This document shows positions 51,640 through 60,027 of a stretch of 64,000 nucleotides of DNA, one piece after another; the first letter of the stretch is position 1; every line of letters starts with the position of its first letter. A program made the position numbers and the translations under genes. The stretch spans positions 62,001 through 126,000 of the forward strand of contig NZ_CALBGN010000016.1 of the NCBI RefSeq assembly GCF_937893305.1. Direction: 5' to 3'. This DNA is from an uncultured Helicobacter sp. (GTDB taxonomy: Bacteria; Campylobacterota; Campylobacteria; Campylobacterales; Helicobacteraceae). The notes under the pieces are model-generated. The model saw only the letters and a program-made list of their open reading frames with translations, was not told the origin of the DNA and searched no databases.

Positions 51640-53028
51640 GTGGAAGTGCAAAAATATAACAAGAGTCAAAAGAGCTGGAATGAAGAGTGTGCAGTTGTAG
51701 GTGTGTATAACGCGCAAAATGCAGCAAGTTTAGCGTATTATTCTCTGTTTTCTATGCAGCATAGAGGGCAAGAAGCTTCCGGGATTGCAACAAGTAATGG
51801 CGAGAAAATCACAACAATTAAAAATCACGGCTTAGTTACAGAAGTGTTTTGTGATGATAAATTAAATAAACTTAAAGGTTTTAGTGCAGTAGGACATAAT
51901 CGCTACTCCACAGCTGGTGGAGATTCTATTTCTGATGCGCAACCGATTTTTGCGCGTTATGATTTAGGAGAAGTTGCGATTGTGCATAATGGCAATTTAA
52001 CAAATGCGCGTAAGATTCGTGATGAGCTAATTAGAGAGGGTGCGATTTTTCAAAGTTATATGGATACAGAAAATTTAATTCATTTAATTGCTAAATCTCA
52101 AAAAGAAAATTTAATTGATAGAATTAAAGAGGCAGTAAATCAGCTAGAAGGTGCGTTTTGTTTTGTGATTTTAAGCCGTAAGAAAATGTTTGTAATCCGT
52201 GATAGAAATGGATTCCGTCCTTTATCGCTTGGTGAAATTACAAATGCTGATGGGAGTAAAGGCTATGTGGTGGCTAGTGAAACTTGCGCATTTGATTTAA
52301 TTGGTGCAAAATATGTGCGTGATGTAGAACCCGGAGAAATGCTTGTGTTTTCAAACAAGGGAATGCAATCTCATAGCATTATGCCTAAAAATCCTTATCC
52401 TTGCGTGTTTGAGTATGTATATTTTGCGCGCCCTGATAGTAAAGTGTTTGGGCGTTTGGTGTATGATATTCGTAAAAATATGGGAAGAGAATTAGCAAGA
52501 GAAAATCCTATAGATGCAGATTTAGTTATCCCAGTCCCAGATAGTGGAGTAGCAGCAGCACTTGGGTATTCTAAAGAAAGTGGAATCCCTTTTGAGCTAG
52601 GGATTATCCGTAACCATTATGTAGGACGCACCTTTATTGAGCCAACACAACAAATTAGAGAACTCAAAGTGCGTTTAAAACTAAATCCCATTAGAGAATT
52701 GATTGAAAATAAGCGCGTTATTGTGATTGATGATTCTATTGTGCGTGGAACTACAAGTCGTCAAATTGTTAAGATTTTGCGCGATTGTGGAGCAAAAGAA
52801 ATTCATATGAAAATCTCATCTCCCCCCACAATTTCTCCTTGCTTTTATGGAGTGGATACGCCAAATAAAGAAGAGTTGATTAGTGCTAGAATGTCTGAAG
52901 ATGAAGTGTGTGAATTTATTGGTGCAGATTCTTTGGCGTTTTTATCTTTGCAAGGATTGAAGCGCAGTATTGATGCGCAAGATTATCAATATTGTCAAGC
53001 CTGTTTTGATGGCAAATACATTGTCTAA
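51640..53028 (+). CDS. purF: Amidophosphoribosyltransferase
   Basis: A 462-residue enzyme making phosphoribosylamine, the first step of purine synthesis. The GTG start abuts the dapB stop. A 16-residue leader ending in NEE precedes Cys17 (CAVVGVYN), so the nucleophile must be freed by propeptide removal as in B. subtilis. QHRGQEASGI and GHNRYSTAG lie in the glutaminase domain, VIVIDDSIVRGTTS is the PRPP loop. Cys residues in YPCVFEYVYFARPDS, SPCFYGVD and YCQACF match the 4Fe-4S ligands of the B. subtilis type. Confidence 0.96.
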   Translation: MEVQKYNKSQKSWNEECAVVGVYNAQNAASLAYYSLFSMQHRGQEASGIATSNGEKITTIKNHGLVTEVFCDDKLNKLKGFSAVGHNRYSTAGGDSISDAQPIFARYDLGEVAIVHNGNLTNARKIRDELIREGAIFQSYMDTENLIHLIAKSQKENLIDRIKEAVNQLEGAFCFVILSRKKMFVIRDRNGFRPLSLGEITNADGSKGYVVASETCAFDLIGAKYVRDVEPGEMLVFSNKGMQSHSIMPKNPYPCVFEYVYFARPDSKVFGRLVYDIRKNMGRELARENPIDADLVIPVPDSGVAAALGYSKESGIPFELGIIRNHYVGRTFIEPTQQIRELKVRLKLNPIRELIENKRVIVIDDSIVRGTTSRQIVKILRDCGAKEIHMKISSPPTISPCFYGVDTPNKEELISARMSEDEVCEFIGADSLAFLSLQGLKRSIDAQDYQYCQACFDGKYIV

Positions 53029-53038
53029 GGATTTATGC

Positions 53039-54001
53039 GTGAAACAAATGCTGACATTTGGGCGTTATTGTAAAAGGCGTTTTGGGCAAAGGGTGCGTAA
53101 GATTCCTATTGCGCTTGCTGGTTTTACTTGTCCTAATATTGATGGAAGTGTGGCGCGCGGTGGTTGTATTTTTTGTAAAAATGAGAGTTTTTCTCCAACG
53201 CTTGATAAAGAACCTAAGGTGCGTTTAACAATGCACCCTAAGATGCAGGAAAATCCACTTTTGGAGATGCAGTTAAAGCAACTTCATAGTCAATTTAAAT
53301 GGCAAAGCGAGTTTCATTGTAATAAGTTTGGTGTGGGAAAATATATGATTTATTTTCAATCTTTTACAAACACTTATGCTCCTTTTGATACTCTTCAAAA
53401 GCTTTATACAGAAGCATTGAGTTTGCCAAATGTTATAGGAATGTCCATTGGCACGCGCACAGATTGTGTGGATTTAAAATTGCTTGATTTTTTAGCAGAA
53501 CTTGCACAAAAAAAAGGACAGGAAATTTGGGTGGAATATGGAATCCAATCTGTGTATGATGAGACTTTGAAGTTTATTAATCGCGGACACGGCACGGAAA
53601 ATATGGAATTTTGTATTACAGAAAGTAAGAAGCGCGGGCTAAAAACTTGTTCGCATATTATTTATGGATTGCCTAATGAAACCAAAGAGATGATGCTCCA
53701 TAGTCTAAAAACAGTGCTTGAGTGGGGAAGTGATGGGATTAAAGTGCATCCGCTTTATATTATTGAAAAAACTTTGCTTGCAAATTTGTATGAAAAGGGA
53801 GAGTATAAGCCGATTTCACTTAATGCTTATATAGATTTAATTGTGGAATCCTTAAAGATGATTCCACAAAATGTTGTTATGCATAGAGTTAGTGCAGGGG
53901 TGCGTAATGATACTTTGCTTGCTCCAAAATGGTGTTTTGATAAAAATATCCAAATGCGCGCAATTCGCGATGCTTTAAGAGATGCTGGGATAGAGTATTA
54001 A
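53039..54001 (+). CDS. TIGR01212/YhcC-family radical SAM protein
   Basis: A 320-residue radical SAM protein. The iron-sulphur cysteines lie in CPNIDGSVARGGCIFC (about 35-50). YFQSFTNTYAPFDTL, SIGTRTDCV, EYGIQS and HIIYGLPNETKEMM are typical of the YhcC family, whose reaction is unknown. I chose GTG 53039 with AAGGA seven bases upstream. Longer starts inside purF (52970, 53009) add unmatched sequence. The gene ends in a strong hairpin. Confidence 0.85.
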   Translation: MKQMLTFGRYCKRRFGQRVRKIPIALAGFTCPNIDGSVARGGCIFCKNESFSPTLDKEPKVRLTMHPKMQENPLLEMQLKQLHSQFKWQSEFHCNKFGVGKYMIYFQSFTNTYAPFDTLQKLYTEALSLPNVIGMSIGTRTDCVDLKLLDFLAELAQKKGQEIWVEYGIQSVYDETLKFINRGHGTENMEFCITESKKRGLKTCSHIIYGLPNETKEMMLHSLKTVLEWGSDGIKVHPLYIIEKTLLANLYEKGEYKPISLNAYIDLIVESLKMIPQNVVMHRVSAGVRNDTLLAPKWCFDKNIQMRAIRDALRDAGIEY

Positions 54002-54025
54002 GTTGGAATTGGATTCCAACTTTTG
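54000..54025 (+). terminator. Hairpin terminator of the trxA-to-radical-SAM gene set
   Basis: AAGTTGGAAT and ATTCCAACTT form a perfect 10-bp stem with a three-base loop, starting in the stop codon; a short T run follows. It contains the GATTCCAACT word discussed in the findings. Confidence 0.7.
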
Positions 54026-54074
54026 TAAAATTGATAAAGTGTTTAAAACTTCAAAAATAAATAAAAACTAAAAT

Positions 54075-54093
54075 TTAGGAATACTTTTTGCTT
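54075..54093 (+). promoter_or_regulatory. Sigma-54 (RpoN) promoter of the EF-hand gene
   Basis: TTAGGAATACTTTTTGCTT has GG at 54078-54079 and GC at 54090-54091 separated by exactly 10 bases, and the TTTTTGCTT part matches the Campylobacterota RpoN consensus. Transcription would start near 54103, 50 bases before the ATG. Confidence 0.8.
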
Positions 54094-54152
54094 ATAAGAA
54101 ACCAAAGGAATTGCTTAAGTTTAAGGATAAAATCTAAATTTAAGGATAGAAA

Positions 54153-55478
54153 ATGTCTTATTGGTATTCTAAAGGAACGGGTGTTCAATCCTATGTGCAA
54201 GGTGTAAATTACGGCGCGTTAATGCAAGATGCATTAAATCCACAAAATAAAAGCGCGGAAAATGAAAGACTTAGTATTAGTTCTTCACAAGAAGATTATT
54301 TTAAAAAACAGCAAATGATAAAAGAAGCAATGCAGCAATTGCAAAACAACGGTTATGTTGAGCCAAAAATTGCTAAAGAAGTTGATGTGGAAGCGTTAAA
54401 AGAGAGTCTGCAAAAGGCAAATAATGGCGAATCATCTGGTGTTGAAATGCTAGGAAGCTCAGAGTCTAAAGAAGCAAAAAAGCAAAGTCAAATATCTGCA
54501 AAGAATGAAACAATGTTAGCTTCTGCTGTTAATATTGAAGATAAAATACAAAATCAACCACAAAATGTTTTAGATAAAGAAAAACAAGAGATAGAAGCTC
54601 AAAAAAAGATGAAGGAAAATATTCTACAGAGTGTAGAAAATGAAACTTTGGTTAAACGAGAAAGTAAAAAAGATGGAATCTTAGATAAAGTGATTGTTCA
54701 AACAAGCCCTAAAGCTCCGGATAATGTGAATGAAGAGATTAAAAACGTTTATAATCCTTTAGAGATTACAGAAAAAAGCGATAAATCCATAAAACAAGCG
54801 GTGGAGTTTATTGATGAAGTGAGTGGAAAAAAGGTGAGTGTGCCACTAAGCGATAAAAATGCGCAAAAACTTATTGAGAAGTTTGGTTCTTTAGAAGAAG
54901 CAAGTGATTATGTGAAAGGTTTTTATTATGATGCGGCTTATAAAATGGGATATTTAAGTGGCGATAGTGATGGAAATGGACAAATTAGTCTAGAAGAGGG
55001 CGTGCATTTAAAGAGCCTTGTAAGTTTGCGTGATGGAAGCTATTATTCTATTTCTGATAGAATTGGTGGAGATATAGAATCGCAAAAGCAGTTTTTAGAT
55101 CAAGTTGGATTTATTGATAATCTTGGAGATTTTATTAATCATTCTATTGCTCAAGATAGTGATTTTGATGGCGCAATCAACTTTAATGAAATGTTAGGAG
55201 ATGATGGCAAGGCAGTGTTGTTTAAAGTTGGAGAACAAGCAAGTGGAAATGCAGAAATGTTTGTGATTTGGAAGTTTAATTTTGACTTGACGAAAGAATC
55301 TTTGGGGGATACTTTGTTAAATCTTGGTGCAAAAGATGAAACAAAAGTAGAAGTTGCAGATAAAAAAGACACAAAAGAATATGTAGATAAAAATTATTTA
55401 GATACTTTAAATGAGGTGGAGCGTGCAAATCTTTTAAAGAGTGAGACGCTCTTAAAAAATATGGTAGAAAGTGCTTAA
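54153..55478 (+). CDS. EF-hand protein under sigma-54 control, function unknown
   Basis: A 441-residue protein without signal peptide or membrane helix. Residues 1-205 are low in complexity, rich in Q, E, K and S, probably disordered or coiled coil. A folded region follows with two canonical 12-residue EF-hand loops, DSDGNGQISLEE (271-282) and DSDFDGAINFNE (about 335-346), 64 residues apart, both with all ligand positions filled, so calcium binding is likely. The C-terminus is a charged helix. It has AAGGA six bases before the ATG and a GG-N10-GC promoter, the class used for hook and rod genes. A flagellar-associated or exported calcium-binding protein is inferred; no family is recognised. 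Confidence 0.75.
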   Translation: MSYWYSKGTGVQSYVQGVNYGALMQDALNPQNKSAENERLSISSSQEDYFKKQQMIKEAMQQLQNNGYVEPKIAKEVDVEALKESLQKANNGESSGVEMLGSSESKEAKKQSQISAKNETMLASAVNIEDKIQNQPQNVLDKEKQEIEAQKKMKENILQSVENETLVKRESKKDGILDKVIVQTSPKAPDNVNEEIKNVYNPLEITEKSDKSIKQAVEFIDEVSGKKVSVPLSDKNAQKLIEKFGSLEEASDYVKGFYYDAAYKMGYLSGDSDGNGQISLEEGVHLKSLVSLRDGSYYSISDRIGGDIESQKQFLDQVGFIDNLGDFINHSIAQDSDFDGAINFNEMLGDDGKAVLFKVGEQASGNAEMFVIWKFNFDLTKESLGDTLLNLGAKDETKVEVADKKDTKEYVDKNYLDTLNEVERANLLKSETLLKNMVESA

Positions 55479-55565
55479 GTGGAGCTAAAATCATTACTTA
55501 TTGAAATTGCGTTTTTTGGAGTGATTGTGCTAGCACTTCTTTGGTATCGTAAAAGGCTCAAATAA
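55479..55565 (+). CDS. 28-residue single-helix microprotein
   Basis: GTG at 55479 directly follows the stop of the EF-hand gene and opens a 28-codon frame ending TAA at 55563-55565. The product, about MELKSLLIEIAF at its start then FGVIVLALLWYRKRLK, has one membrane helix with a basic C-terminal anchor. Zero spacing suggests translational coupling and shared sigma-54 expression. No strong ribosome site is seen, so it could be chance. It resembles small envelope microproteins in size and topology only. Confidence 0.5.
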   Translation: MELKSLLIEIAFFGVIVLALLWYRKRLK

Positions 55566-55587
55566 GAAGTGTTTAATAAAATTAGTC

Positions 55588-55593
55588 TATAAT
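55588..55593 (+). promoter_or_regulatory. -10 box for the UDG-like gene
   Basis: TATAAT with upstream GTC, 24 bases before the TTG at 55617. It places the transcription start after 55593 and argues against a longer protein start there. Confidence 0.5.
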
Positions 55594-55616
55594 TGCGTTT
55601 ATTTATTGAGGGACTT

Positions 55617-56267
55617 TTGCAAACACTTCATCAAGCCTTACTTTTAAAAAAACTTTACATGTTGCAATCTTGTGGCTTTTCTTATTGTCAGCCACAATTT
55701 TTAGCACCTGCACAACAAGGATTTCAAAGTCAAAATCTAGGGGATTTAAAAAGAATCGTGGAATCTTGTAAGTTGTGTGCGCAAAAATCTTCAGAACCAA
55801 ACTTTGGCTTGTGTAGTGCAAATTCTAAGCTAGTTTTTGTTACGCTATTTCCATTATTTGATAGACAAATGCGCTTTAGCTCTAAGGCTTCAATTATGCT
55901 TAAAAACATTGTTGAAGGTGTGTTTGAACTCTCGTTAAAAGAAGTTTCAATTCTAGCATTATTAAAATGTGAGATTTCAAAGCAAAATGAAGCAGAAAGT
56001 TTGAAGTCTTGTATGGGGTATTTTTTAAAACAATTAGAGTTTTGTAATACTAAGACGCTTGTGGTGCTTGGTGCCGAAGCGTATTTTGGTTTAACAAAAG
56101 ATAAAAATCATTATAGCAATGTGCAAGGAAAGCTTTTAAAATGGAATCACTTTTTTGTGTTTCCGACTTTTTCTTTATCGCTTCTTATGCGTCAGCCAGA
56201 ATTAAAAATTAATGCGCATAGAGAATTTTTAGAGTTAAAACGTTTAATGGGAGAAAAAAATGCTTAA
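55617..56267 (+). CDS. Uracil-DNA glycosylase family 4-like protein, catalytic motifs lost
   Basis: About 216 residues from TTG 55617 (GAGGGA just upstream; a TTG at 55593 lies on the -10 box). The iron-sulphur frame of family 4 UDGs is kept: CKLC (about 51-54), then LLKCE...SCMGYFLKQLEF with two more Cys 12 apart, and TKTLVVLGAEAYFGL. The catalytic motifs are not: GEAPGxxED reads TLFPLFDRQ, and the HPS...LLRNPE motif reads FSLSLLMRQPEL without His. It is probably not an active glycosylase. In other Helicobacter such genes are annotated as phage-polymerase-related. Confidence 0.7.
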   Translation: MQTLHQALLLKKLYMLQSCGFSYCQPQFLAPAQQGFQSQNLGDLKRIVESCKLCAQKSSEPNFGLCSANSKLVFVTLFPLFDRQMRFSSKASIMLKNIVEGVFELSLKEVSILALLKCEISKQNEAESLKSCMGYFLKQLEFCNTKTLVVLGAEAYFGLTKDKNHYSNVQGKLLKWNHFFVFPTFSLSLLMRQPELKINAHREFLELKRLMGEKNA

Positions 56268-57480
56268 AAAAATCCTTTTATGTTTGATGTTTATGTATCC
56301 ACAATTTATGTTAGCTAGTGGAAAGTATCTTTCTCCGCTACCTTCACCAAGCTTAGAAGTTTTAAATCTTGAAAGCAAGAGTTGTAGCACAAGTTGCTTA
56401 AGAGAGTTTTTGGAACAAGGGCAAGTGTTTTCCTTTATCGCAAATGTGGATAAAAACAATCAAAATGAAGCGATTTTAGCAGAGTTAAACAAGCTTTTAA
56501 GTGCGTTAGAGATTTCTGAGATTCCATATTTTTTAGGCATACAAAAGCCATTTTTTAATGTTGCTTTAATGTTTCCTAGAAAAAGCATAGGGCGTTATTC
56601 TAGCACCACAACAAATGTGATTTTAAGCTATCTTTTAAATCAAAAGGGAAAATTTAATTTTGAGATTTTTGATTCTAAAACGGAATCTTTAGAAGATTTA
56701 CAAGCAAGCTTAGAGGCAATTTATACAAAAGGTTATCGCCAAGTGATTGCTATTCTCACTCAAGAAGGTGCAAATGCGATAAATACATTAAAGCCTAATA
56801 TGCTTGTGTTTATCCCAACGGTGCATAAAACGCAACTTCAAGAGATTCATACGCCAAATGTGATTTTTGGTGGGATTAGCTATGCAGAACAGATTCAAAA
56901 ACTCTCAAATTTAAATCCAAATATTAATGCTGTAAGCTTTTATGATACAAGTCTTATAGGCAAGCAAATGCAAGCCTATACACAAGCTGCTAATTCAAAT
57001 CTTATTTATTCACAAAGTTTTAATCTAAGACAAAATCCAAATTTTCACAAAGAAATTAAAAAACTAAGAAGCACATTGAGCTTAACGCGTATTTTTCTAA
57101 ACACGCCTGTAACAAATTCTAGTGTTATTCTTTCTCAACTTACTTATAATGATATTCGTCCAAAAGCTGTGTATTCTACACAGATTAATTATAATCCAAG
57201 TTTGCTTTCTATCACGCAAGAGAGAGATAGAGCAAATATGTATCTTGCAAATTCTATTTTGCCGCTTGATAGTTTGCTTGTGGAAAATGCAAAGCTTTTA
57301 AATGCGGATTTGGAATATAATTGGATTAATTATTCAACTGCCTTTGGGATTGAGTATTTTTATGCAAAGAGTGTGCCTGGAACAAAGCGGTATTTTAAAG
57401 AGAAAATACTCAATCAGCAAGTGCAGTATGATATAGAGATTTTACAGCCTACAAATACGCGTTTTGTGCCTTTAAAATGA
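56260..57480 (+). CDS. Periplasmic binding-fold protein (LpoA/LppC or ABC-substrate-binding like)
   Basis: A 406-residue secreted protein with signal peptide MLKKILLCLMFMYPQFMLA. From about 85 it reads as a type I periplasmic binding fold: VALMFPRKSIGRYS, GYRQVIAILTQEGANAI, NINAVSFYDTSLIGKQM, RPKAVYSTQINYNPSL and a late NSILPLDSLLVENAKLLNADLEYN segment like PBP1-activator LpoA. No lipobox is evident. It overlaps the UDG-like gene by 8 bases and the YgjP gene by 4. A role in peptidoglycan synthase control is a guess from fold. Confidence 0.6.
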   Translation: MLKKILLCLMFMYPQFMLASGKYLSPLPSPSLEVLNLESKSCSTSCLREFLEQGQVFSFIANVDKNNQNEAILAELNKLLSALEISEIPYFLGIQKPFFNVALMFPRKSIGRYSSTTTNVILSYLLNQKGKFNFEIFDSKTESLEDLQASLEAIYTKGYRQVIAILTQEGANAINTLKPNMLVFIPTVHKTQLQEIHTPNVIFGGISYAEQIQKLSNLNPNINAVSFYDTSLIGKQMQAYTQAANSNLIYSQSFNLRQNPNFHKEIKKLRSTLSLTRIFLNTPVTNSSVILSQLTYNDIRPKAVYSTQINYNPSLLSITQERDRANMYLANSILPLDSLLVENAKLLNADLEYNWINYSTAFGIEYFYAKSVPGTKRYFKEKILNQQVQYDIEILQPTNTRFVPLK

Positions 57481-58262
57481 TGCAATTACCAAAAGATTTT
57501 CCCAGCAATTTAATTTTAAAGCTTGTAGAAAATAGTCGTATTATGGGTGTTAAAATGGCTTTTGATGGGGAGGGTGCTTTGGTGATTAAAAAGCATAAGA
57601 GAATCCCTAAGAAATATTGCTTAGAGTTTTTAAAGACTAATATGGATTGGGTGTTGTCGCATTTTAGGCAAATGCAAGATTTTAAGATGCGTGAAGATCA
57701 AATGTATTGCTTTGGAGAATGGCAGGATTTTGATGAGGTGTGGCTAGAATTAAGGCAAGCTAAATTGTTAGATAAGATTTTTAATCAAAAGAGATTTAAA
57801 AAGTTGGAATCTAAAATGGATTCCATATTAGATTTTACATCGGATTCTTGGGTTTTAGAAATGCTTTGGAGAAATGCACTAAAGGATTTGCGCTATAAAA
57901 AGATTTTAGAAGTGCTTTATAAAGAAATTTTGGAATCTTATGTAAAACAGCGCATAGAAACATTTATACAAGCAATGGATTTACATCCTAGTGCCATAGA
58001 GTTTAGTAAAAGTTATCGCCAACTTGGTTGTTGCTATGCAAAAACGCAGAAAATCCGCTTTTCTTTGCGCTTATCTTTAATGCCAAAAGATTGTATTGAT
58101 AGCGTGATAATCCACGAATTGGCGCATTTAAAATATCCAAACCATAGTAAGGAGTTTTGGGATTTTGTCAAAAAATTTGATAAAAATCCTAAGCAAGCAA
58201 AACTATGGCTTGAAGGACATAAAGAAAATTTACAAATTTATTATAAGGTTTTTAAGTCTTGA
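57477..58262 (+). CDS. YgjP-like (DUF45/WLM) metallopeptidase
   Basis: A 261-residue protein of the M48-related YgjP family. The zinc motif is IIHELAHLKYPNHSKEFW (HExxH near 206-210, third His in YPNHS). The N-terminal half contains the family beta-strand region with RIPKKYCLEFL and WVLSHF. E. coli UpfP/YgjP acts on nucleotides or proteins with unclear role. It overlaps both neighbours by 4 bases, so translation is coupled. Confidence 0.85.
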   Translation: MMQLPKDFPSNLILKLVENSRIMGVKMAFDGEGALVIKKHKRIPKKYCLEFLKTNMDWVLSHFRQMQDFKMREDQMYCFGEWQDFDEVWLELRQAKLLDKIFNQKRFKKLESKMDSILDFTSDSWVLEMLWRNALKDLRYKKILEVLYKEILESYVKQRIETFIQAMDLHPSAIEFSKSYRQLGCCYAKTQKIRFSLRLSLMPKDCIDSVIIHELAHLKYPNHSKEFWDFVKKFDKNPKQAKLWLEGHKENLQIYYKVFKS

Positions 58263-59293
58263 GAATTAAAAGTTTTTTGTTTCAAAGTTTTGCACAAGTG
58301 TTTTTTCCTGTTTTTTTAGTGCTATTCTTTATTGCCTCTGTAGTGATTTTTATCCGAATTGCTGGGGTAACTTTTGTTGTAAAAATCAGCTTTTTAGAGC
58401 TTTTAACTCTATATTTTTACACATTGCCAACAATGTTATTTTTTGTGATTCCGCTTAGTTTTTTTGTGGCGTGTGTGCTTGGATTATCGCGTCTTAGTTT
58501 TGATTATGAACTTCCTGTGTTGTTTGCACTTGGTATGAATCCTAAGAAAATTATACAAATATTTTTTTCTATTGCTTTGCTTGCTAGTGCGAGTTTGTTT
58601 GTGTTATCGCTTGTGCTAACACCACTTAGTGATATTGCCTATCGACAGTTTTTAGAAGAGCGTAAAAGCAGTATTAATATCAATTTGCAATCAGGAGAGT
58701 TTGGGCAAAAACTTGGGGAGTGGCTTGTGTATGTGCAAAAAGGTAAAAACAGCACTTATGAAAATATCGTTTTGCTTTCTTTGCAAAAAGAAGGCAGTCA
58801 AAAAGATGGATTAGTATTTGCCAAAGAAGCAAACATTAGTAATACAGATGGAGTGATGGAGGCACATTTAAAAGATGGCAAAATTTATCGCAAAGTTAGT
58901 GATGGGATAGAACGCATTGAGTTTGATAAGATGATTTTGCGTTCTGTTGTGGATTTTACAGGTGATGGAAATCTAGGCTTGATGGAGTATTGGAAGAGAG
59001 CATTTTATAAAAATCCAAGACAAGATAAGACGAAGCGGAATCTTAGTATGTATGTTTTGCTTTCTCTCTTCCCGCTAATTAGTTTATTTTACTTTCCTTT
59101 ACTTGGCGTGAAAAACCCTCGTTATCAAAAGAATTACACAATCTTGCAAGCAATGGGTGTTGTTGGGATATTTTTTGCTTTAATGTATTTAGTGGCAACT
59201 TATATCCCATTGATAGGAATGTTTGTAATGCCAATTGTTTGGGGATATGTTGGATATGTGTTATATCGACGCTATGTGGCAAGATTTTATTAA
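58259..59293 (+). CDS. LptF/LptG family LPS export permease
   Basis: A 344-residue YjgP/YjgQ permease with six membrane helices around a periplasmic beta-jellyroll (about 100-260, VYVQKGKNSTYENIVLLSLQ). It is the membrane part of the LptB2FG ABC transporter that extracts LPS from the inner membrane. H. pylori has a similar gene beside truA (HP0362-HP0361). The start is TTG, overlapping the YgjP stop by four bases. F versus G cannot be decided safely. Confidence 0.85.
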   Translation: MRIKSFLFQSFAQVFFPVFLVLFFIASVVIFIRIAGVTFVVKISFLELLTLYFYTLPTMLFFVIPLSFFVACVLGLSRLSFDYELPVLFALGMNPKKIIQIFFSIALLASASLFVLSLVLTPLSDIAYRQFLEERKSSININLQSGEFGQKLGEWLVYVQKGKNSTYENIVLLSLQKEGSQKDGLVFAKEANISNTDGVMEAHLKDGKIYRKVSDGIERIEFDKMILRSVVDFTGDGNLGLMEYWKRAFYKNPRQDKTKRNLSMYVLLSLFPLISLFYFPLLGVKNPRYQKNYTILQAMGVVGIFFALMYLVATYIPLIGMFVMPIVWGYVGYVLYRRYVARFY

Positions 59294-59295
59294 TC

Positions 59296-60027
59296 GTGTG
59301 TGATAAGAGTTTTAAAGTTGCAATGCGTATTGCTTATAATGGTGGCGCATTTTTTGGATTCCAAAGTCAAAACGATGTGAAAAGTGTAGCAAATGTGCTA
59401 GAAGATGTATTTAAGAGTGTTGGAATCTTTAGTAAAATCGTTGCAAGTGGAAGAACGGATAAGGGTGTGCATTCAAGCGCACAAGTGATTTCTTTGGAGA
59501 TTCCGTATTTTTGGAAAGATTTAAGGGAGCTACAAATACGCTTAAATGCAAAGCTTGCTCCAAATATCATCATTAAACGCATTTGGAAGACGCAAAAAGA
59601 CTTTCATGCAAGATTTAGTGTGAAACAAAGGGGATATTGCTATGTGTTAAGCAAGAGTTATTCTCCCTTTTTGACACCTTTTTCTTTGCATTATAATTTA
59701 AAAAATCCGCTTTTAATTAAACAGGCGTTAAAGTGTTTTGTAGGTGTGCATAATTTTAGTGCATTTAAAAAGCAAGGGAGCAGTGAAAAGTCTAGCGTGC
59801 GGAGTATTTTTAGAGTAGATTTAAGAGAGTTTAAAGGATTTTGGATTTTATCGTTTTGGGGTAATGGTTTTTTGCGCTCTCAAGTGCGTTTAATGGTGGG
59901 TTTTTTGTTGGAGATTGATAAGGGGCGTTTAACGCTAGGGGACTTGGAGCGACAATTACAAGGGGAGATTTTATATAGAGTGCCTATTGCACCAAATGGA
60001 TTGTTTTTAAGTCGTGTGGATTTTTAG
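59296..60027 (+). CDS. truA: tRNA pseudouridine(38-40) synthase
   Basis: A 243-residue enzyme modifying positions 38-40 of tRNAs. MRIAYNGGAFFGFQSQND, the catalytic Asp in ASGRTDKGVHSSAQV, FHARFSVKQRGYCYVL and LRSQVRLMVGFLLEI are typical. I chose GTG 59296 because H. pylori TruA has about ten residues before the IAY strand; ATG 59323 is the alternative. It ends 4 bases inside the convergent polA. Confidence 0.92.
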   Translation: MCDKSFKVAMRIAYNGGAFFGFQSQNDVKSVANVLEDVFKSVGIFSKIVASGRTDKGVHSSAQVISLEIPYFWKDLRELQIRLNAKLAPNIIIKRIWKTQKDFHARFSVKQRGYCYVLSKSYSPFLTPFSLHYNLKNPLLIKQALKCFVGVHNFSAFKKQGSSEKSSVRSIFRVDLREFKGFWILSFWGNGFLRSQVRLMVGFLLEIDKGRLTLGDLERQLQGEILYRVPIAPNGLFLSRVDF

